Positions 7,749-17,217 of a DNA stretch of 64,000 nt are shown one piece after another. Below the pieces are notes generated by a model. That model was not told the origin of the DNA. It made no database searches and saw nothing but the letters and a program-made list of their open reading frames with translations. The position numbers and the translations under genes are program-made. Where the stretch lies: the NCBI GenBank assembly GCA_002336105.1, contig DDEQ01000039.1:170698-234697 (forward strand). Reading direction: 5' to 3'. The DNA is from Chthonomonas sp. UBA1950. Its GTDB lineage: Bacteria; Armatimonadota; Fimbriimonadia; Fimbriimonadales; Fimbriimonadaceae. Positions within the stretch are counted from its first letter, which is position 1. Every line of letters begins with the position of its first letter.

Positions 7749-8516
7749 GTGGGAATCGGCACGGCTGTCATCCTTGGTTCCGGCACAAGCAACGGCGTTC
7801 CGATGTTAGGACATGTCTATCCCCCGGGATACCTTGACAACCCTAAAAATCATCGTCGTAGAGCGAGCATCCTTTTGCAAGGCCCAACCGGGAACTTGCT
7901 GATTGACTGTCCACCCGAACTTAGACTGCAACTAACAGACGCGGGAATTTATGACATTGAAGCTGTCTTGATCAGCCATACCCATGCGGATCATGTGATG
8001 GGAATGGACGACTTGCGATCCATCTGTATGGTGACAGGGAAGCCGATCACGGTTTACGCACGGTCGGATCATCAGGTTGATATCAAGAGGATTTTTGAAT
8101 ACGCATTTCGCGAGTTTCCGCCTGGCGTCGTTGTTCCAAGGTTTGACCTTATCGAAGTCCCCGAGCTTTTGAATGTCGGCGGTATGGAGATCAGGACGTT
8201 TGTGGTTGACCACGGCAAAATGAAGGTCGTCGGCGTCCGAGTTAACGATTTTGCTTACATCACTGACGTTAGCTATATCCCACCAGAAGCGGAAGAACTG
8301 CTGTATGGGCTTGATGCGTTTGTGGTTGATGGCGTCCGGTATAAGCCGCACCCTAATCACTTTAATTTCGACCAAGCGCTAGAGTGTATTGCTAAGCTGA
8401 AGCCAAAACGCGCTTACCTAACCCACCTCAGTCATGATTATGACCATGATGTAACAAGAAGGAACTTGCCAGACGGAGTAGATCTGGCATATGATGGATT
8501 AGAAATAGCGTTTTGA
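7749..8516 (+). CDS. MBL-fold metallo-hydrolase (PhnP/RNase Z-like)
   Basis: This metallo-beta-lactamase-fold hydrolase has 255 residues. The metal-binding HTHADHVMGMDDLR is at about 77-90, with further ligands in VDHG, ITDVS and the C-terminal THLSHDYDH. The GSGTSNGVPMLG start is typical of the PhnP branch, which hydrolyses cyclic phosphodiesters; other members act on tRNA 3' ends or small esters. Translation begins at GTG 7749, just after the DnaA-I-like gene. The exact substrate is unknown because no phn genes are present. Confidence 0.8.
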   Translation: MGIGTAVILGSGTSNGVPMLGHVYPPGYLDNPKNHRRRASILLQGPTGNLLIDCPPELRLQLTDAGIYDIEAVLISHTHADHVMGMDDLRSICMVTGKPITVYARSDHQVDIKRIFEYAFREFPPGVVVPRFDLIEVPELLNVGGMEIRTFVVDHGKMKVVGVRVNDFAYITDVSYIPPEAEELLYGLDAFVVDGVRYKPHPNHFNFDQALECIAKLKPKRAYLTHLSHDYDHDVTRRNLPDGVDLAYDGLEIAF

Positions 8517-8526
8517 GGCAAAACTC

Positions 8527-8875
8527 ATGCTGGGCTTTAGAAATCCCAGCAAAAAACCTGATAAATCTACCGAAGTTACGACTAAAGGTCTGCAGAAAAA
8601 CCACCGATATCCATAAGGGTATCCAGCAGGGGCCGTTGGGTTGGGACATGCCGAAGATTGTGGGAGGAGTTACAGCACTTGTCGCACTCATCACAGGTAT
8701 CTTTGCAAAAGTAGATTCTTGGGTTTGTCTCGAACGAGCTGCTCTGGCACTGGCGTTGGGCGCAATGTGTGGTTATATTTGGCAAACTTTACTTTCGGTA
8801 TCTTCAGCAAAGCATGTTGAGTTTGTGCCTGTAGAGGAAGCCACGTTTGAGAGTAACACTATTGGGGAAGATTGA
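8527..8875 (+). CDS. Small membrane protein with an apparent frame break
   Basis: I do not recognise this protein. ATG 8527 has a well-placed GAGG (8515-8518) and reads MLGFRNPSKKPDKSTEV..., but that frame stops at 8614-8616. The next frame (+1), open from TTG 8513 to the TGA at 8873-8875, holds a plausible C-terminus with two membrane segments (from MPKIVGGVTAL to YIWQTLL). Skipping one A in the A5 run at 8596-8600 would join them into one protein of about 115 residues. A real mutation, a sequencing error, programmed slippage, or a start at ATG 8649 are all possible. The stop overlaps the sigma factor start. Confidence 0.5.
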
Positions 8876-9654
8876 TGGCTTTATCACCTGAACAGCTGCG
8901 AAGAGCTTGGGAAGATTTCAAGGTTTATAAGAATCCGAATGCTCGTGTCGAGATCATAAACCACTACAGCTATCTGGTTAAGATCACAGCCGGCAGACTT
9001 GTAACGAGTCTCCCCGGAGGTATGGATCGTGAAGACCTCATTGGTGCTGGTGTTGTTGGTTTGGTTAAGAGTGTCGATCAGTTTGATCCCACTCGCGACG
9101 TGAAATTCGAGACTTACGCGATCGCGCTTATTCGTGGAGCGATTCTGGAAATGCTTCGCGACGAAGATTGGGTTCCTCGATCTATTCGCGAAAAGCTTAA
9201 ACTTCTAGACCGCACCATCATGCAGCTAGAAACGGCACTGGGTAGGCCAGCTACTGAGCTCGAAATTGCCGAGAAAATGGGCGTCAGTGTTCAGGAGATT
9301 AACGAATTACTCGTCCGAATGGGGCGAACCAACGTTTATTCATTAGACGATATCCTTGGTGGCAACGATGGTGAAGATCACATTCATTTCGTCGAGCTCA
9401 TTGTTGACGAAAACGCGAACCCATCTGGCGAACTTGAAGGCCGTGAACTTCGCAGGGTTCTGACTCTTGGTGTTGATAAACTCCCTGAACGCGAGCGATT
9501 AGTTGTTGCTTTGTATTACTTTGAGGGACTCACCTTCAAAGAAATTGGCAAGGTACTAGGCGTTAGCGAATCTCGTGTCTATCAGTTGCATACGCAGGCG
9601 ATGACTAGGCTTCGTAACTTTATGCGACAAGAGGGCGGAGTTCAAGTTCACTAA
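8875..9654 (+). CDS. FliA/WhiG-type RNA polymerase sigma factor
   Basis: This 259-residue sigma-28-class factor has region 2 (HYSYLVKITAGRL, GGMDREDLIGAGVVGLVKSV, FETYAIALIRGAILEMLR), region 3 (VPRSIREKLKLLDRT) and region 4 (LPERERLVVALYYFEGLTFKEI, then SESRVYQLHTQAMTRLR). It has no region 1.1. Such factors control motility, chemotaxis or differentiation genes. ATG 8875 shares one base with the upstream stop and follows GGGGAAG. No flagellar structural gene or FlgM-like anti-sigma is in the window, so its regulon is unknown. Confidence 0.9.
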   Translation: MALSPEQLRRAWEDFKVYKNPNARVEIINHYSYLVKITAGRLVTSLPGGMDREDLIGAGVVGLVKSVDQFDPTRDVKFETYAIALIRGAILEMLRDEDWVPRSIREKLKLLDRTIMQLETALGRPATELEIAEKMGVSVQEINELLVRMGRTNVYSLDDILGGNDGEDHIHFVELIVDENANPSGELEGRELRRVLTLGVDKLPERERLVVALYYFEGLTFKEIGKVLGVSESRVYQLHTQAMTRLRNFMRQEGGVQVH

Positions 9655-9776
9655 AACTAGTAATCAATGGGCACGATTGGCCCGGATTATGCGTTAGGTT
9701 CTTCAGACCGATTTCGCACTATAGCCCCAAAATTGAACCGGGTACCATAGACGAATTCAACGTTAACAAAGGAAAT

Positions 9777-10823
9777 ATGTTGTTCAATCTGAAGAAGCAC
9801 GCAGTCTTGGCTGTCGTCCCGCTTATTGCAATTATTGGTTGTGGAAAGAGCGGCGGCACACTTGCCGCAGTGGTTAATGACGAACCACTTACCCAAAGTG
9901 AGCTCGATAGCTACATCGAGCGAAAGCAGTCTGTTCAAGTAGTCATCCCCAATTTGCAGAATGCAGGCGTTCTTGAAGGTCAAGTTGTTGGTTCAATCGC
10001 CTATCAAGGACTTCGAGACCTAATCACTCGTCGAGTCTTGTTGCAGGTTGCGAAAGATGAAGGCGTATTTCCCGATGCAAAGGATATCGACGCAGAGCTT
10101 GCCTTTCAAATGAAGCGACGACCAGATTTTGTGCGATCACTCACCCTTGCTGGTTTGACTCTCGAGCAGATCAAGCAGGACTTAACCGTTGACCTCGCAA
10201 AAGAGCACATCCTCACCAAAGGTCTCAAGCTAGAGCCTGGCGAAGTTGATAAGTATATCAAGGACAATCCCAAGCAGTTTCAACAGCCTGAGCAGGCATC
10301 TCTTCTCTTTATCTTGGCGAAAGACGCGGAAACTAAATCGAAGGTTGATGCAGAGCTTTCAACCGGTAAAGCCTTCCGTGCTGTAGCGCAGAAGTATAGC
10401 CAGGCTCCGAATCTCAAGCAATCCCAGGGCCAGTTCCCGCTGACGGTTGTCGATCAGATGCCTAAGCAACTTCAAGATTTCGTACACGGAAATGCTGAAG
10501 GTAAAGCTTCCGGGTGGATTAAAGATCGAGATCAGAACTTGATTTTCTACATCGACAAGAAGATCGCCGCAAAGGAAGTAAAAGTTGACGACACGATGAA
10601 GACCTTTGTGGGCAGACAATTACTGATGGCCCGAGGGGCTCAAGCTGTTGACCTTAACAAGCGAATTCGTGAGAAGCTTAAAACGGCAAAGATTACGGTT
10701 CAACTTGCTCAGCTTAAAGAGCCATGGGATCAGTTCATGAAGAGCTTTACCGCAGATGATGCGAATGCTTCGACGAGCACCAGCTCTGGCCAAACCCCAC
10801 AAGCTCCGAAGGCAACCAAGTAA
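9777..10823 (+). CDS. SurA/PpiC-like periplasmic chaperone lipoprotein
   Basis: This 348-residue lipoprotein has a signal with the lipobox IIGC (cysteine about 22). A SurA_N-like helical domain (VVNDEPLTQSELDSYI onward) is followed by a PpiC-type parvulin-like domain (about 170-270, with AQKYSQAP and GWIKD) and a Ser/Thr/Ala-rich tail. It probably helps fold exported proteins. A good ribosome binding site (AAAGGAAAT) precedes ATG 9777. Whether the parvulin domain is active cannot be judged by eye. Confidence 0.75.
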   Translation: MLFNLKKHAVLAVVPLIAIIGCGKSGGTLAAVVNDEPLTQSELDSYIERKQSVQVVIPNLQNAGVLEGQVVGSIAYQGLRDLITRRVLLQVAKDEGVFPDAKDIDAELAFQMKRRPDFVRSLTLAGLTLEQIKQDLTVDLAKEHILTKGLKLEPGEVDKYIKDNPKQFQQPEQASLLFILAKDAETKSKVDAELSTGKAFRAVAQKYSQAPNLKQSQGQFPLTVVDQMPKQLQDFVHGNAEGKASGWIKDRDQNLIFYIDKKIAAKEVKVDDTMKTFVGRQLLMARGAQAVDLNKRIREKLKTAKITVQLAQLKEPWDQFMKSFTADDANASTSTSSGQTPQAPKATK

Positions 10824-10843
10824 TAAGTTCCTAGCGGACAGTT

Positions 10844-10878
10844 AAGGAAGCCCTTCCGAGATTCGGAAGGGCTTCCTT
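10844..10878. terminator. Perfect bidirectional terminator
   Basis: A 16-bp perfect stem (10844-10859 with 10863-10878) with a 3-base loop lies between the lipoprotein gene and the converging pilT. T-rich sequence follows on the plus strand. Confidence 0.85.
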
Positions 10879-10884
10879 TATCTT

Positions 10885-12126
10885 TTACTGTCCTGGTTTC
10901 TTGAACATGTCACGGACCGCAACCCTGCCAGCGCCATGTTGAGGCGGAGGAGGTGTTTGTGCTCCTGGGCCAGCATTGGGCGGAGGAACTGTCGGACCGT
11001 TAGGTGAACCGGGACCAGCGTTGGGTGGAGGAACATCCCCTTTTTTATGGGAATCAGACTCTTCCATCAGTTGCAGGAGGCGGTCAAACTCGAATGGGTC
11101 TTTAGCGCGGCTCCTGGCTTCCTCGTTCGAAATAATCCCCTTTTCGGTGAGAGTGACTAAGCTCTGGTCGAGGGTTTGCATCTTCTGGCGAGCGCCAGTC
11201 TGAATCAGCGAACCAATTTGGTAGGTTTTGTTCTCGCGAATAAGGTTGCGAACTGCATGTGTGGCAACCAAGACCTCAAAAGCGGCTGCACGTCCCCTTC
11301 CGTCTTTTCTGCGAATAAGAGTTTGCGACAAAACACCCACGAGGTTCACCGAGAGCTGCATGCGTATCTGCTGCTGCTGGTACATGGGGAAGACGTCGAC
11401 AATTCGGTCAACGGTTTGAACCGCATCTACCGTGTGGAGAGTCGCAAAGACGAGGTGGCCGGTTTCTGCCGCGGTGATGGCCAGATGGATTGTCTCCAGG
11501 TCGCGCATTTCGCCAACGAGAATGACATCTGGATCTTGGCGAAGCACGTACTTCAGCGCATTCGCAAAGCTGAGCGTATCCACATCCAACTCGCGTTGAT
11601 TAACGAGTGCCATCTTGTCGTCATGAACAAATTCGATTGGGTCCTCGACAGTCATGATGTGAACCGGCTGTTTTTCATTCAGACGCGAGAGCATTGCCGC
11701 CAATGACGTTGATTTACCTGAACCAGCAGGACCTGTCACCAAAACAAGACCGCGAGGTTTTTCAATGAAGTCATAACATGCTCCTGGAAGTTGCAAGTCT
11801 TCCATCGTGGTAATCATGTATGGAATGACACGGAAAGCGGCTTGGACGCTATTTCTCTGCTGATAAGCGTTACCTCGGAACCGAGACAGGCCAGGAACTT
11901 CGAGCGCAAAGTCAAGTTCGAGATCCTTCTTGAACTTAGCAACCTGTTGCGGATTGAGAAACTTAAACAGTTCTTCTGCAAACTCGTCGCTCGTAAAGAT
12001 AGGTGCTTCCAATTCAACAAGGTCACCATGAACACGCACATAGGCATGTCCGGTATCGCTCTTGAAGTGAAGGTCTGACCCGTGCATTTCAACGCACTTG
12101 GTGAGGAAGTAATCAATGGACTGCAT
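10885..12126 (-). CDS. pilT: Type IV pilus retraction ATPase PilT-like
   Basis: This 413-residue ATPase depolymerises pili. It has Walker A (GPAGSGKST), an Asp box (IMTVEDPIEF), Walker B (VILVGEMRD), a His box (ATLHTVDA) and the retraction motif AVRNLIRE. After about residue 350 comes an unusual Pro/Gly-rich tail with two VPPPNAGPG repeats, absent from standard PilT (~345 residues). It may serve as a flexible linker or docking tail. The gene overlaps the end of the pilB-like gene by 14 bases, so the two are co-transcribed and probably translationally coupled. Confidence 0.9.
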   Translation of the reverse strand: MQSIDYFLTKCVEMHGSDLHFKSDTGHAYVRVHGDLVELEAPIFTSDEFAEELFKFLNPQQVAKFKKDLELDFALEVPGLSRFRGNAYQQRNSVQAAFRVIPYMITTMEDLQLPGACYDFIEKPRGLVLVTGPAGSGKSTSLAAMLSRLNEKQPVHIMTVEDPIEFVHDDKMALVNQRELDVDTLSFANALKYVLRQDPDVILVGEMRDLETIHLAITAAETGHLVFATLHTVDAVQTVDRIVDVFPMYQQQQIRMQLSVNLVGVLSQTLIRRKDGRGRAAAFEVLVATHAVRNLIRENKTYQIGSLIQTGARQKMQTLDQSLVTLTEKGIISNEEARSRAKDPFEFDRLLQLMEESDSHKKGDVPPPNAGPGSPNGPTVPPPNAGPGAQTPPPPQHGAGRVAVRDMFKKPGQ

Positions 12127-13648
12127 TTGCTGCTACCTCCGAAACTCCTGCAACACCAGCGTTTTGTGCTCGGCGCACAAAGTCTTGAGGGTTTGATGTC
12201 TTTGACATGGCATGCTCGAAGTCGATTTGCCCGCGCTTAAGAAGGTCTAGTAGGCAGCCATCCAAGGTTTGCATACCAAGGTCGCCGCCCGTTTGGATGT
12301 CCATATAGAGTTGATGCGTCTTACCGTCTCGGACGAGAGTTCGAATTGCTGGCGTTGCTGTCATAACCTCAAATGCTGCGACGCGACCAGCACCATCGGT
12401 TGTCGGCAACAGCGTTTGCGATATAACTGCCTGCAACGTAACACTTAACTGAGTTCGAATCTGAGGCTGCTGTTCTGGCGAGAAAACGTCCACAATGCGG
12501 TCAATGGTCTGGGCTGCGTCAACAGTGTGTAGCGTTGAAAGAACCAAGTGGCCCGTAAGCGATGCTTCAATCGCGATTTCCGCCGTTTCAAGGTCACGCA
12601 TTTCACCAACCATGATGATGTCGGGGTCTTGTCGCAAGAACGATCGCAGACCAGAGGCAAAGGTGAGACCGATGTTTGGTCGTACCTGAACTTGGCTAAT
12701 TCCAGGAACCTGATATTCGACAGGATCTTCGATCGTAAGAATGTTCGTCGTTGGCGACCAGATCTCTTGGAGGGAGGCATACAGTGTCGTCGATTTACCG
12801 GAACCGGTAGGGCCAGTCGCAAGGATGATGCCGTGAGGCAATCCGATCAGCTTTCTAAACTTAACAAGAACGTCTTCCTGAAAACCAAGCTCCGCCAAAC
12901 CAAGCAATGCGGTGCCTTTATCGAGGAGACGCATAACAGCTCTTTCACCGTAAACCGTAGGGACAATCGAAAGACGAACGTCCATCTGTCGACCGGCAAT
13001 CGTGAGCTTTATACGACCATCTTGCGGCAATCGGCGCTCGGCAATATTCAATTCCGAAAGAATCTTTAGTCGGCTAATGAGCGCAGCATGCATACGCTTA
13101 GGCGGGCGCATCATGTCGCTGAGCATGCCATCAATTCGGTACCGAATTTTGACTTCCTTCTCGTAAGGTTCAATGTGAATGTCGCTGGCACCGTCTCGTG
13201 CGGCCTGTGCGAAAATGCCGTTGATCATTCGAACGACAGCCGCGTCACCAGCCATCTTCGTGAGGTCGGCAAGGTCAGTTACATCATCGACTTCCGCACC
13301 AGCGTCGTCACCCGACACTCCTTCAAGAATCCTTTCGAGGAAGAAGGATTCAATCTTTTCACGAATCTGTCCAGCCTCTGCGATCACCGGCTCGACAGGC
13401 TTCTGCAGAAGAACACCAAGGTCATCGACATAGGTTAAGGACTCGATGGAACTCATGGCAACAACCAATACACCATCCCGAATGAACATTGGGAGAACTT
13501 GGTTCTTTAGCGCGAATTCACCTGGCGCGAGTGCCATCACTTCAGGATCTGGCTTGGTAATGAGTAGATCAACGGTCTCAAATCGAAGCCCAGCTTTGTT
13601 GGCTCCGTTAGATGTTGATGACTTATCTGAGGACATGTTGATGCTCAT
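12113..13648 (-). CDS. pilB: PilB/GspE-type ATPase with a PilT-like C-terminal part
   Basis: The protein has 511 residues from ATG 13648. An N-terminal MshEN/GspE-like domain (about 20-125) precedes the ATPase core: SDIHIEPYEKEVKIRYRIDG, Walker A GPTGSGKST, IEDPVEY, Walker B IIMVGEMRD and STLHTVDA. Normal PilB/GspE carries a CxxC...CxxC zinc site after the His box. Here that region has none and reads AAFEVMTATPAIRTLVRDGK, like the PilT retraction motif. It is therefore either a PilB that lost its zinc site or a second PilT-like motor with a GspE N-domain. A TTG at 13690 is an alternative start. Confidence 0.85.
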   Translation of the reverse strand: MSINMSSDKSSTSNGANKAGLRFETVDLLITKPDPEVMALAPGEFALKNQVLPMFIRDGVLVVAMSSIESLTYVDDLGVLLQKPVEPVIAEAGQIREKIESFFLERILEGVSGDDAGAEVDDVTDLADLTKMAGDAAVVRMINGIFAQAARDGASDIHIEPYEKEVKIRYRIDGMLSDMMRPPKRMHAALISRLKILSELNIAERRLPQDGRIKLTIAGRQMDVRLSIVPTVYGERAVMRLLDKGTALLGLAELGFQEDVLVKFRKLIGLPHGIILATGPTGSGKSTTLYASLQEIWSPTTNILTIEDPVEYQVPGISQVQVRPNIGLTFASGLRSFLRQDPDIIMVGEMRDLETAEIAIEASLTGHLVLSTLHTVDAAQTIDRIVDVFSPEQQPQIRTQLSVTLQAVISQTLLPTTDGAGRVAAFEVMTATPAIRTLVRDGKTHQLYMDIQTGGDLGMQTLDGCLLDLLKRGQIDFEHAMSKTSNPQDFVRRAQNAGVAGVSEVAANAVH

Positions 13649-13721
13649 GGATTGCTTCTGTAAAGAGAACGCTACGACCGGACGAAACAAGTTTGCTCAA
13701 GTTCACTAATATTGTTAGGTT

Positions 13722-13750
13722 TTGTTACCTTGAAACACCTTTGTTATGAT
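13722..13750 (+). promoter_or_regulatory. Candidate promoter in the pilB-tricorn divergent region
   Basis: TTGTTA (13722-13727), a 17-base spacer and TATGAT (13745-13750) face the tricorn gene at 14007. This would give a leader of about 250 bases. The 13649-14006 region has no supported gene. Confidence 0.4.
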
Positions 13751-14006
13751 CTTGAGAGAAGTGTACAGTGCTAGGCGGTTTGGAATATGAATAGAATCTG
13801 AAAAACCTTCAAGCCTAGTCTTGAAAGATACTTCTTGAGGCAAAAGACGCAGATCCGAGGTTCAAAACAAGCCAGGGACATGAGGCGTTTTTGGGTCCAT
13901 CGTGAAGCTCTTTTAGCAAAATTATCCTGATCGAATACCTAATCAGTGCTTCTTTAAGGAAAACTGCCTGTCAAAGATCTCAGCCTTTTCGCGGTAAAAA
14001 ATTCTT

Positions 14007-17000
14007 ATGTTCATTGCCTACATAGCCCTAACATCGATGCTTCAGAAGCAGTCAAACCTTCCTGAAGCTTTCATGAGCTGGCCCGATATCCATGGTTCTA
14101 AGGTGGTTTTTACCGCCGAGGGTGATCTTTGGATTGGAGACACGTCAACTCTGACAGCAAAACGACTTACGTCTGACGTGGGCACCGAAGATCATGCTCG
14201 TTTCTCACCTGATGGCAAACAGATTTACTTTTCAGGAAACTACGACGGCACGAATGCTCTATATCGAATAAGTGTCGATGGTGGCGCACCAGAACAGTTA
14301 ACTTACGACGTGGTGCCATCTCGATCCTTGATGGATTTCTCTCCAGATGGGAAAAAGGGACTTGTTAGTTATCCAACAAATAATCCATTCACTTCCACAT
14401 TGGGTTGGTTGGACCTTAAAACAAAAGTTGTCGACCCATTGCCCTTTGAGATGGCTTCGTTTAGTGCAGTTAACCCAGAAACCGGGCACATTGCGTTAAC
14501 ACGAGTTGCACAGACTTGGCAAAACTGGTTTGGGTATCAAGGTGGGCAGGTTAACCCGATTTGGTATGGCGACCCCAAGACAATGAAGTTCAAGCGGGTT
14601 TACGCTTCAAAAGGTAGTAACGAGTACCCAGCGATTTCGGGCGATCGGATCTATTTTTGCCAAGACGATAATGGCTTCTTCTATATCCGAAGCGTGAAGT
14701 TTGATGGATCGGCACTTAAGACTGTCGCAGGTCCGTATGATGTCCAGTTGCAGCAATTGCATTCTTACGGCACCAAGTTGGTTTATATGAAAGGTGCCGG
14801 TCTAGAATCTATCGACCTTTCTACAGGCAAGATCACGGAACTCAACTTTCACCTTGAATCTGATCAGCCAAAATCACGACCATTTTATGCTCCAGCCGAA
14901 TCATGGGTTCAAAACATGAGTTTGGCACCTGATGGAAATCGGGTTTTGGTCGAGTCACGCGGACAAATCGTATCGGTCCCGGTTAAGGATGGCGCTGCAC
15001 GAATCGTGTTACACAAGCCGGGTGTTCGATATCGCTGGGCATCGTACTCACCAGACAAGAAGCAACTTGCCTACATTAGCGATGAGACAGGTGAAGAACA
15101 ACTCTACGTAGCAAACGCAGACGGATCAAATCCGGTTGCTTGGACCAAATCTGGTGAGCGCAATTTCGTCTATGTGAAGTGGTCACCAGACAGCAAACTG
15201 ATTGGCATTTCTGACGATAGCTACCAAATCACTTTGATCGACGCTGTAAAAGCATCCAAAGTTGAAGTGAATCGTTTTGCGTTCAGTAAAGTCCCGGTTT
15301 TTAGTTTCTCGCCCGATAGTAAGTGGTTGGTAACAGATAGCCAAAACCCACAAACCGGGTTTTCTTCGATTGTTCTTTACAACATCGAAAAGAAGCAGGC
15401 ATACCCAATTGCTCTTGGCAACCTAGAGGCCAAAATGCCAGCCTTCAGCACCGATGGTAAGTTCATCTCGTTCATCAACTCACAGGTCGTCGCACCAGAT
15501 TGGGATCCAATCATCAATCAGATGAACTCAAACGGAAAATCGACGGTTTTCCTGTTGGCATTAAGCAAAGACACTAAGTCTCCCTTCCTTACAAAATCAG
15601 ACGATACGGAAGAAAAGCCAAGCGCAGAAGAAAAGAAGCCCGAAGCACCAAAAGATACAAAAATCGACGTCGAAGGGCTCGAATCTCGATTGATATCCGT
15701 TCCGTTGCCAGAAGATCTGTATTCTGAAGCAATTGTTGCAGGTGATCGAATCATCGCTCCGACTGATAAGGAGCTGAAATACTTCGATATCAAGACGAAG
15801 AAAGGTGGATCATTTGGACCGATCAGCCCGATGTGGGTTGTTCCGGAATGGGAATCCAGGGTTTTCGAGCTATCGCCTGATGCAAGCAAACTACTGATTA
15901 TTGATTCAAAGCCTCGTGTCATCGCCACCAATGAATCAGCCGTCACACCCGATTCGGGCAAAGTCAACTTTGGCGGAATTCGAATTGAAGTTGACCCCAA
16001 ATCTGAATGGAACCAGATGTTCAATGAAAGCTGGAGATACATTCGAACCTATTTCTATGATCCAAATATGCATGGGATAAATTGGCCAGCGATCAAGGAT
16101 AAATACGCTCCTTACGTTCGGCTCGTCAGAAATCGAACAGACCTCACCTATATCATCAAATGGCTCGAATCTGAGGTCAACACCGGACACATGTACAACG
16201 GCGGCGGCGACACTCGTTCCACTTATCGTCCTCAGACCGCAGCCTATCTAGGGATTGACACCAAACCTGATCAAGGCTTCCTCAAGATCACGAACATTCT
16301 GAAAGGTGACCATTTTTCGAAAGCGTCCCCGTTTGCTCAGGTCGGCTTAGGGGTTAGCGTGGGTGACTACATATTGTCCATCGCTGGTGTCGATGTTTCG
16401 ACAACTTCCGATCCGTACCAAGGCATTCGAGGTCGAGCCGGCAAAACGGTCGAGATCGTCGTTAATACAAAACCAACTCGTGAGGGAGCGAAAACTATCG
16501 TAGTCCAACCAATCGAAAGCGAACGCGAACTACGAACTCAGGACTGGACGGACCGACAACGAGAGTATGTAAAGAAGAAATCTGGCGGCAAAATCGGATA
16601 CATACACCTAGCCGCAATGGGCAACGAAGACTTTGCTGACTTCATTAAGCAGTATTACGCTCAGGATCATCTCGAAGGGATGATCATAGACATCCGATAC
16701 AACGGCGGTGGCAATCTTGCTGGACCGATTACAGAGATTCTTGCAAGAACGGTCAAGATGTGGGGCTATCTTCGAACGGCAGGAGACTACAAAGGCAGAG
16801 ACTCAGATGCATTCCTCGGTCATCTTGCGTGTATGGTCAACGAGCATAGTTATTCCGAAGGCGAAGGCTTCCCTTACTACTTCAGAGCAGCTAAACTTGG
16901 CCCGATTATTGGCAAGCGAACTTGGGGAGGATATGTCGGTTCTTGGCCAGGTTGGCCGCTAGTAGATGGCAGTAGTGTTTCAGTATCTCACTATGGCGGT

Positions 17001-17216
17001 TGGAATCCAAAGGAAGGATGGGTCATAGAAGGAACTGGAGTAATCCCTGATATCGAAGTAGAAAACGACCCTGCTGCTTTTGCAGCAGGCAACGACATGC
17101 AACTAGACAAGGCAATTGAAGTCTTGCTCAAGCAGATCAAAGAGAAACCGGTCGTCTATCCAACGCGTCCAGCATTTCCTAACAAAGCTCTTCGAGGTGA
17201 GGGAAAGAAAGAGTAG
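14007..17216 (+). CDS. Tricorn-like S41 peptidase
   Basis: This 1069-residue protein has the architecture of tricorn core proteins: beta-propeller repeats (about 25-500, many with SPDGK), a Lys/Glu/Pro-rich linker (about 530-555), a second propeller-like segment, then C1, PDZ (about 740-830) and C2 domains. Candidate catalytic residues by comparison with archaeal tricorn are H728 (TGHMY), S950 (EHSYSEGE) and E1008 (IEGTG). It trims peptides. The N-terminus is hydrophobic and could be a signal peptide. A paralog begins off the right edge and ends at 62153. Confidence 0.85.
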   Translation: MFIAYIALTSMLQKQSNLPEAFMSWPDIHGSKVVFTAEGDLWIGDTSTLTAKRLTSDVGTEDHARFSPDGKQIYFSGNYDGTNALYRISVDGGAPEQLTYDVVPSRSLMDFSPDGKKGLVSYPTNNPFTSTLGWLDLKTKVVDPLPFEMASFSAVNPETGHIALTRVAQTWQNWFGYQGGQVNPIWYGDPKTMKFKRVYASKGSNEYPAISGDRIYFCQDDNGFFYIRSVKFDGSALKTVAGPYDVQLQQLHSYGTKLVYMKGAGLESIDLSTGKITELNFHLESDQPKSRPFYAPAESWVQNMSLAPDGNRVLVESRGQIVSVPVKDGAARIVLHKPGVRYRWASYSPDKKQLAYISDETGEEQLYVANADGSNPVAWTKSGERNFVYVKWSPDSKLIGISDDSYQITLIDAVKASKVEVNRFAFSKVPVFSFSPDSKWLVTDSQNPQTGFSSIVLYNIEKKQAYPIALGNLEAKMPAFSTDGKFISFINSQVVAPDWDPIINQMNSNGKSTVFLLALSKDTKSPFLTKSDDTEEKPSAEEKKPEAPKDTKIDVEGLESRLISVPLPEDLYSEAIVAGDRIIAPTDKELKYFDIKTKKGGSFGPISPMWVVPEWESRVFELSPDASKLLIIDSKPRVIATNESAVTPDSGKVNFGGIRIEVDPKSEWNQMFNESWRYIRTYFYDPNMHGINWPAIKDKYAPYVRLVRNRTDLTYIIKWLESEVNTGHMYNGGGDTRSTYRPQTAAYLGIDTKPDQGFLKITNILKGDHFSKASPFAQVGLGVSVGDYILSIAGVDVSTTSDPYQGIRGRAGKTVEIVVNTKPTREGAKTIVVQPIESERELRTQDWTDRQREYVKKKSGGKIGYIHLAAMGNEDFADFIKQYYAQDHLEGMIIDIRYNGGGNLAGPITEILARTVKMWGYLRTAGDYKGRDSDAFLGHLACMVNEHSYSEGEGFPYYFRAAKLGPIIGKRTWGGYVGSWPGWPLVDGSSVSVSHYGGWNPKEGWVIEGTGVIPDIEVENDPAAFAAGNDMQLDKAIEVLLKQIKEKPVVYPTRPAFPNKALRGEGKKE

Positions 17217-17217
17217 T

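Noticed and set aside
17116..17217. Upstream extension of the DUF4031 gene inside the tricorn gene
   Set aside because: The extension is antisense-like composition in another frame of tricorn, and the DUF4031 pattern begins exactly at TTG 17218.
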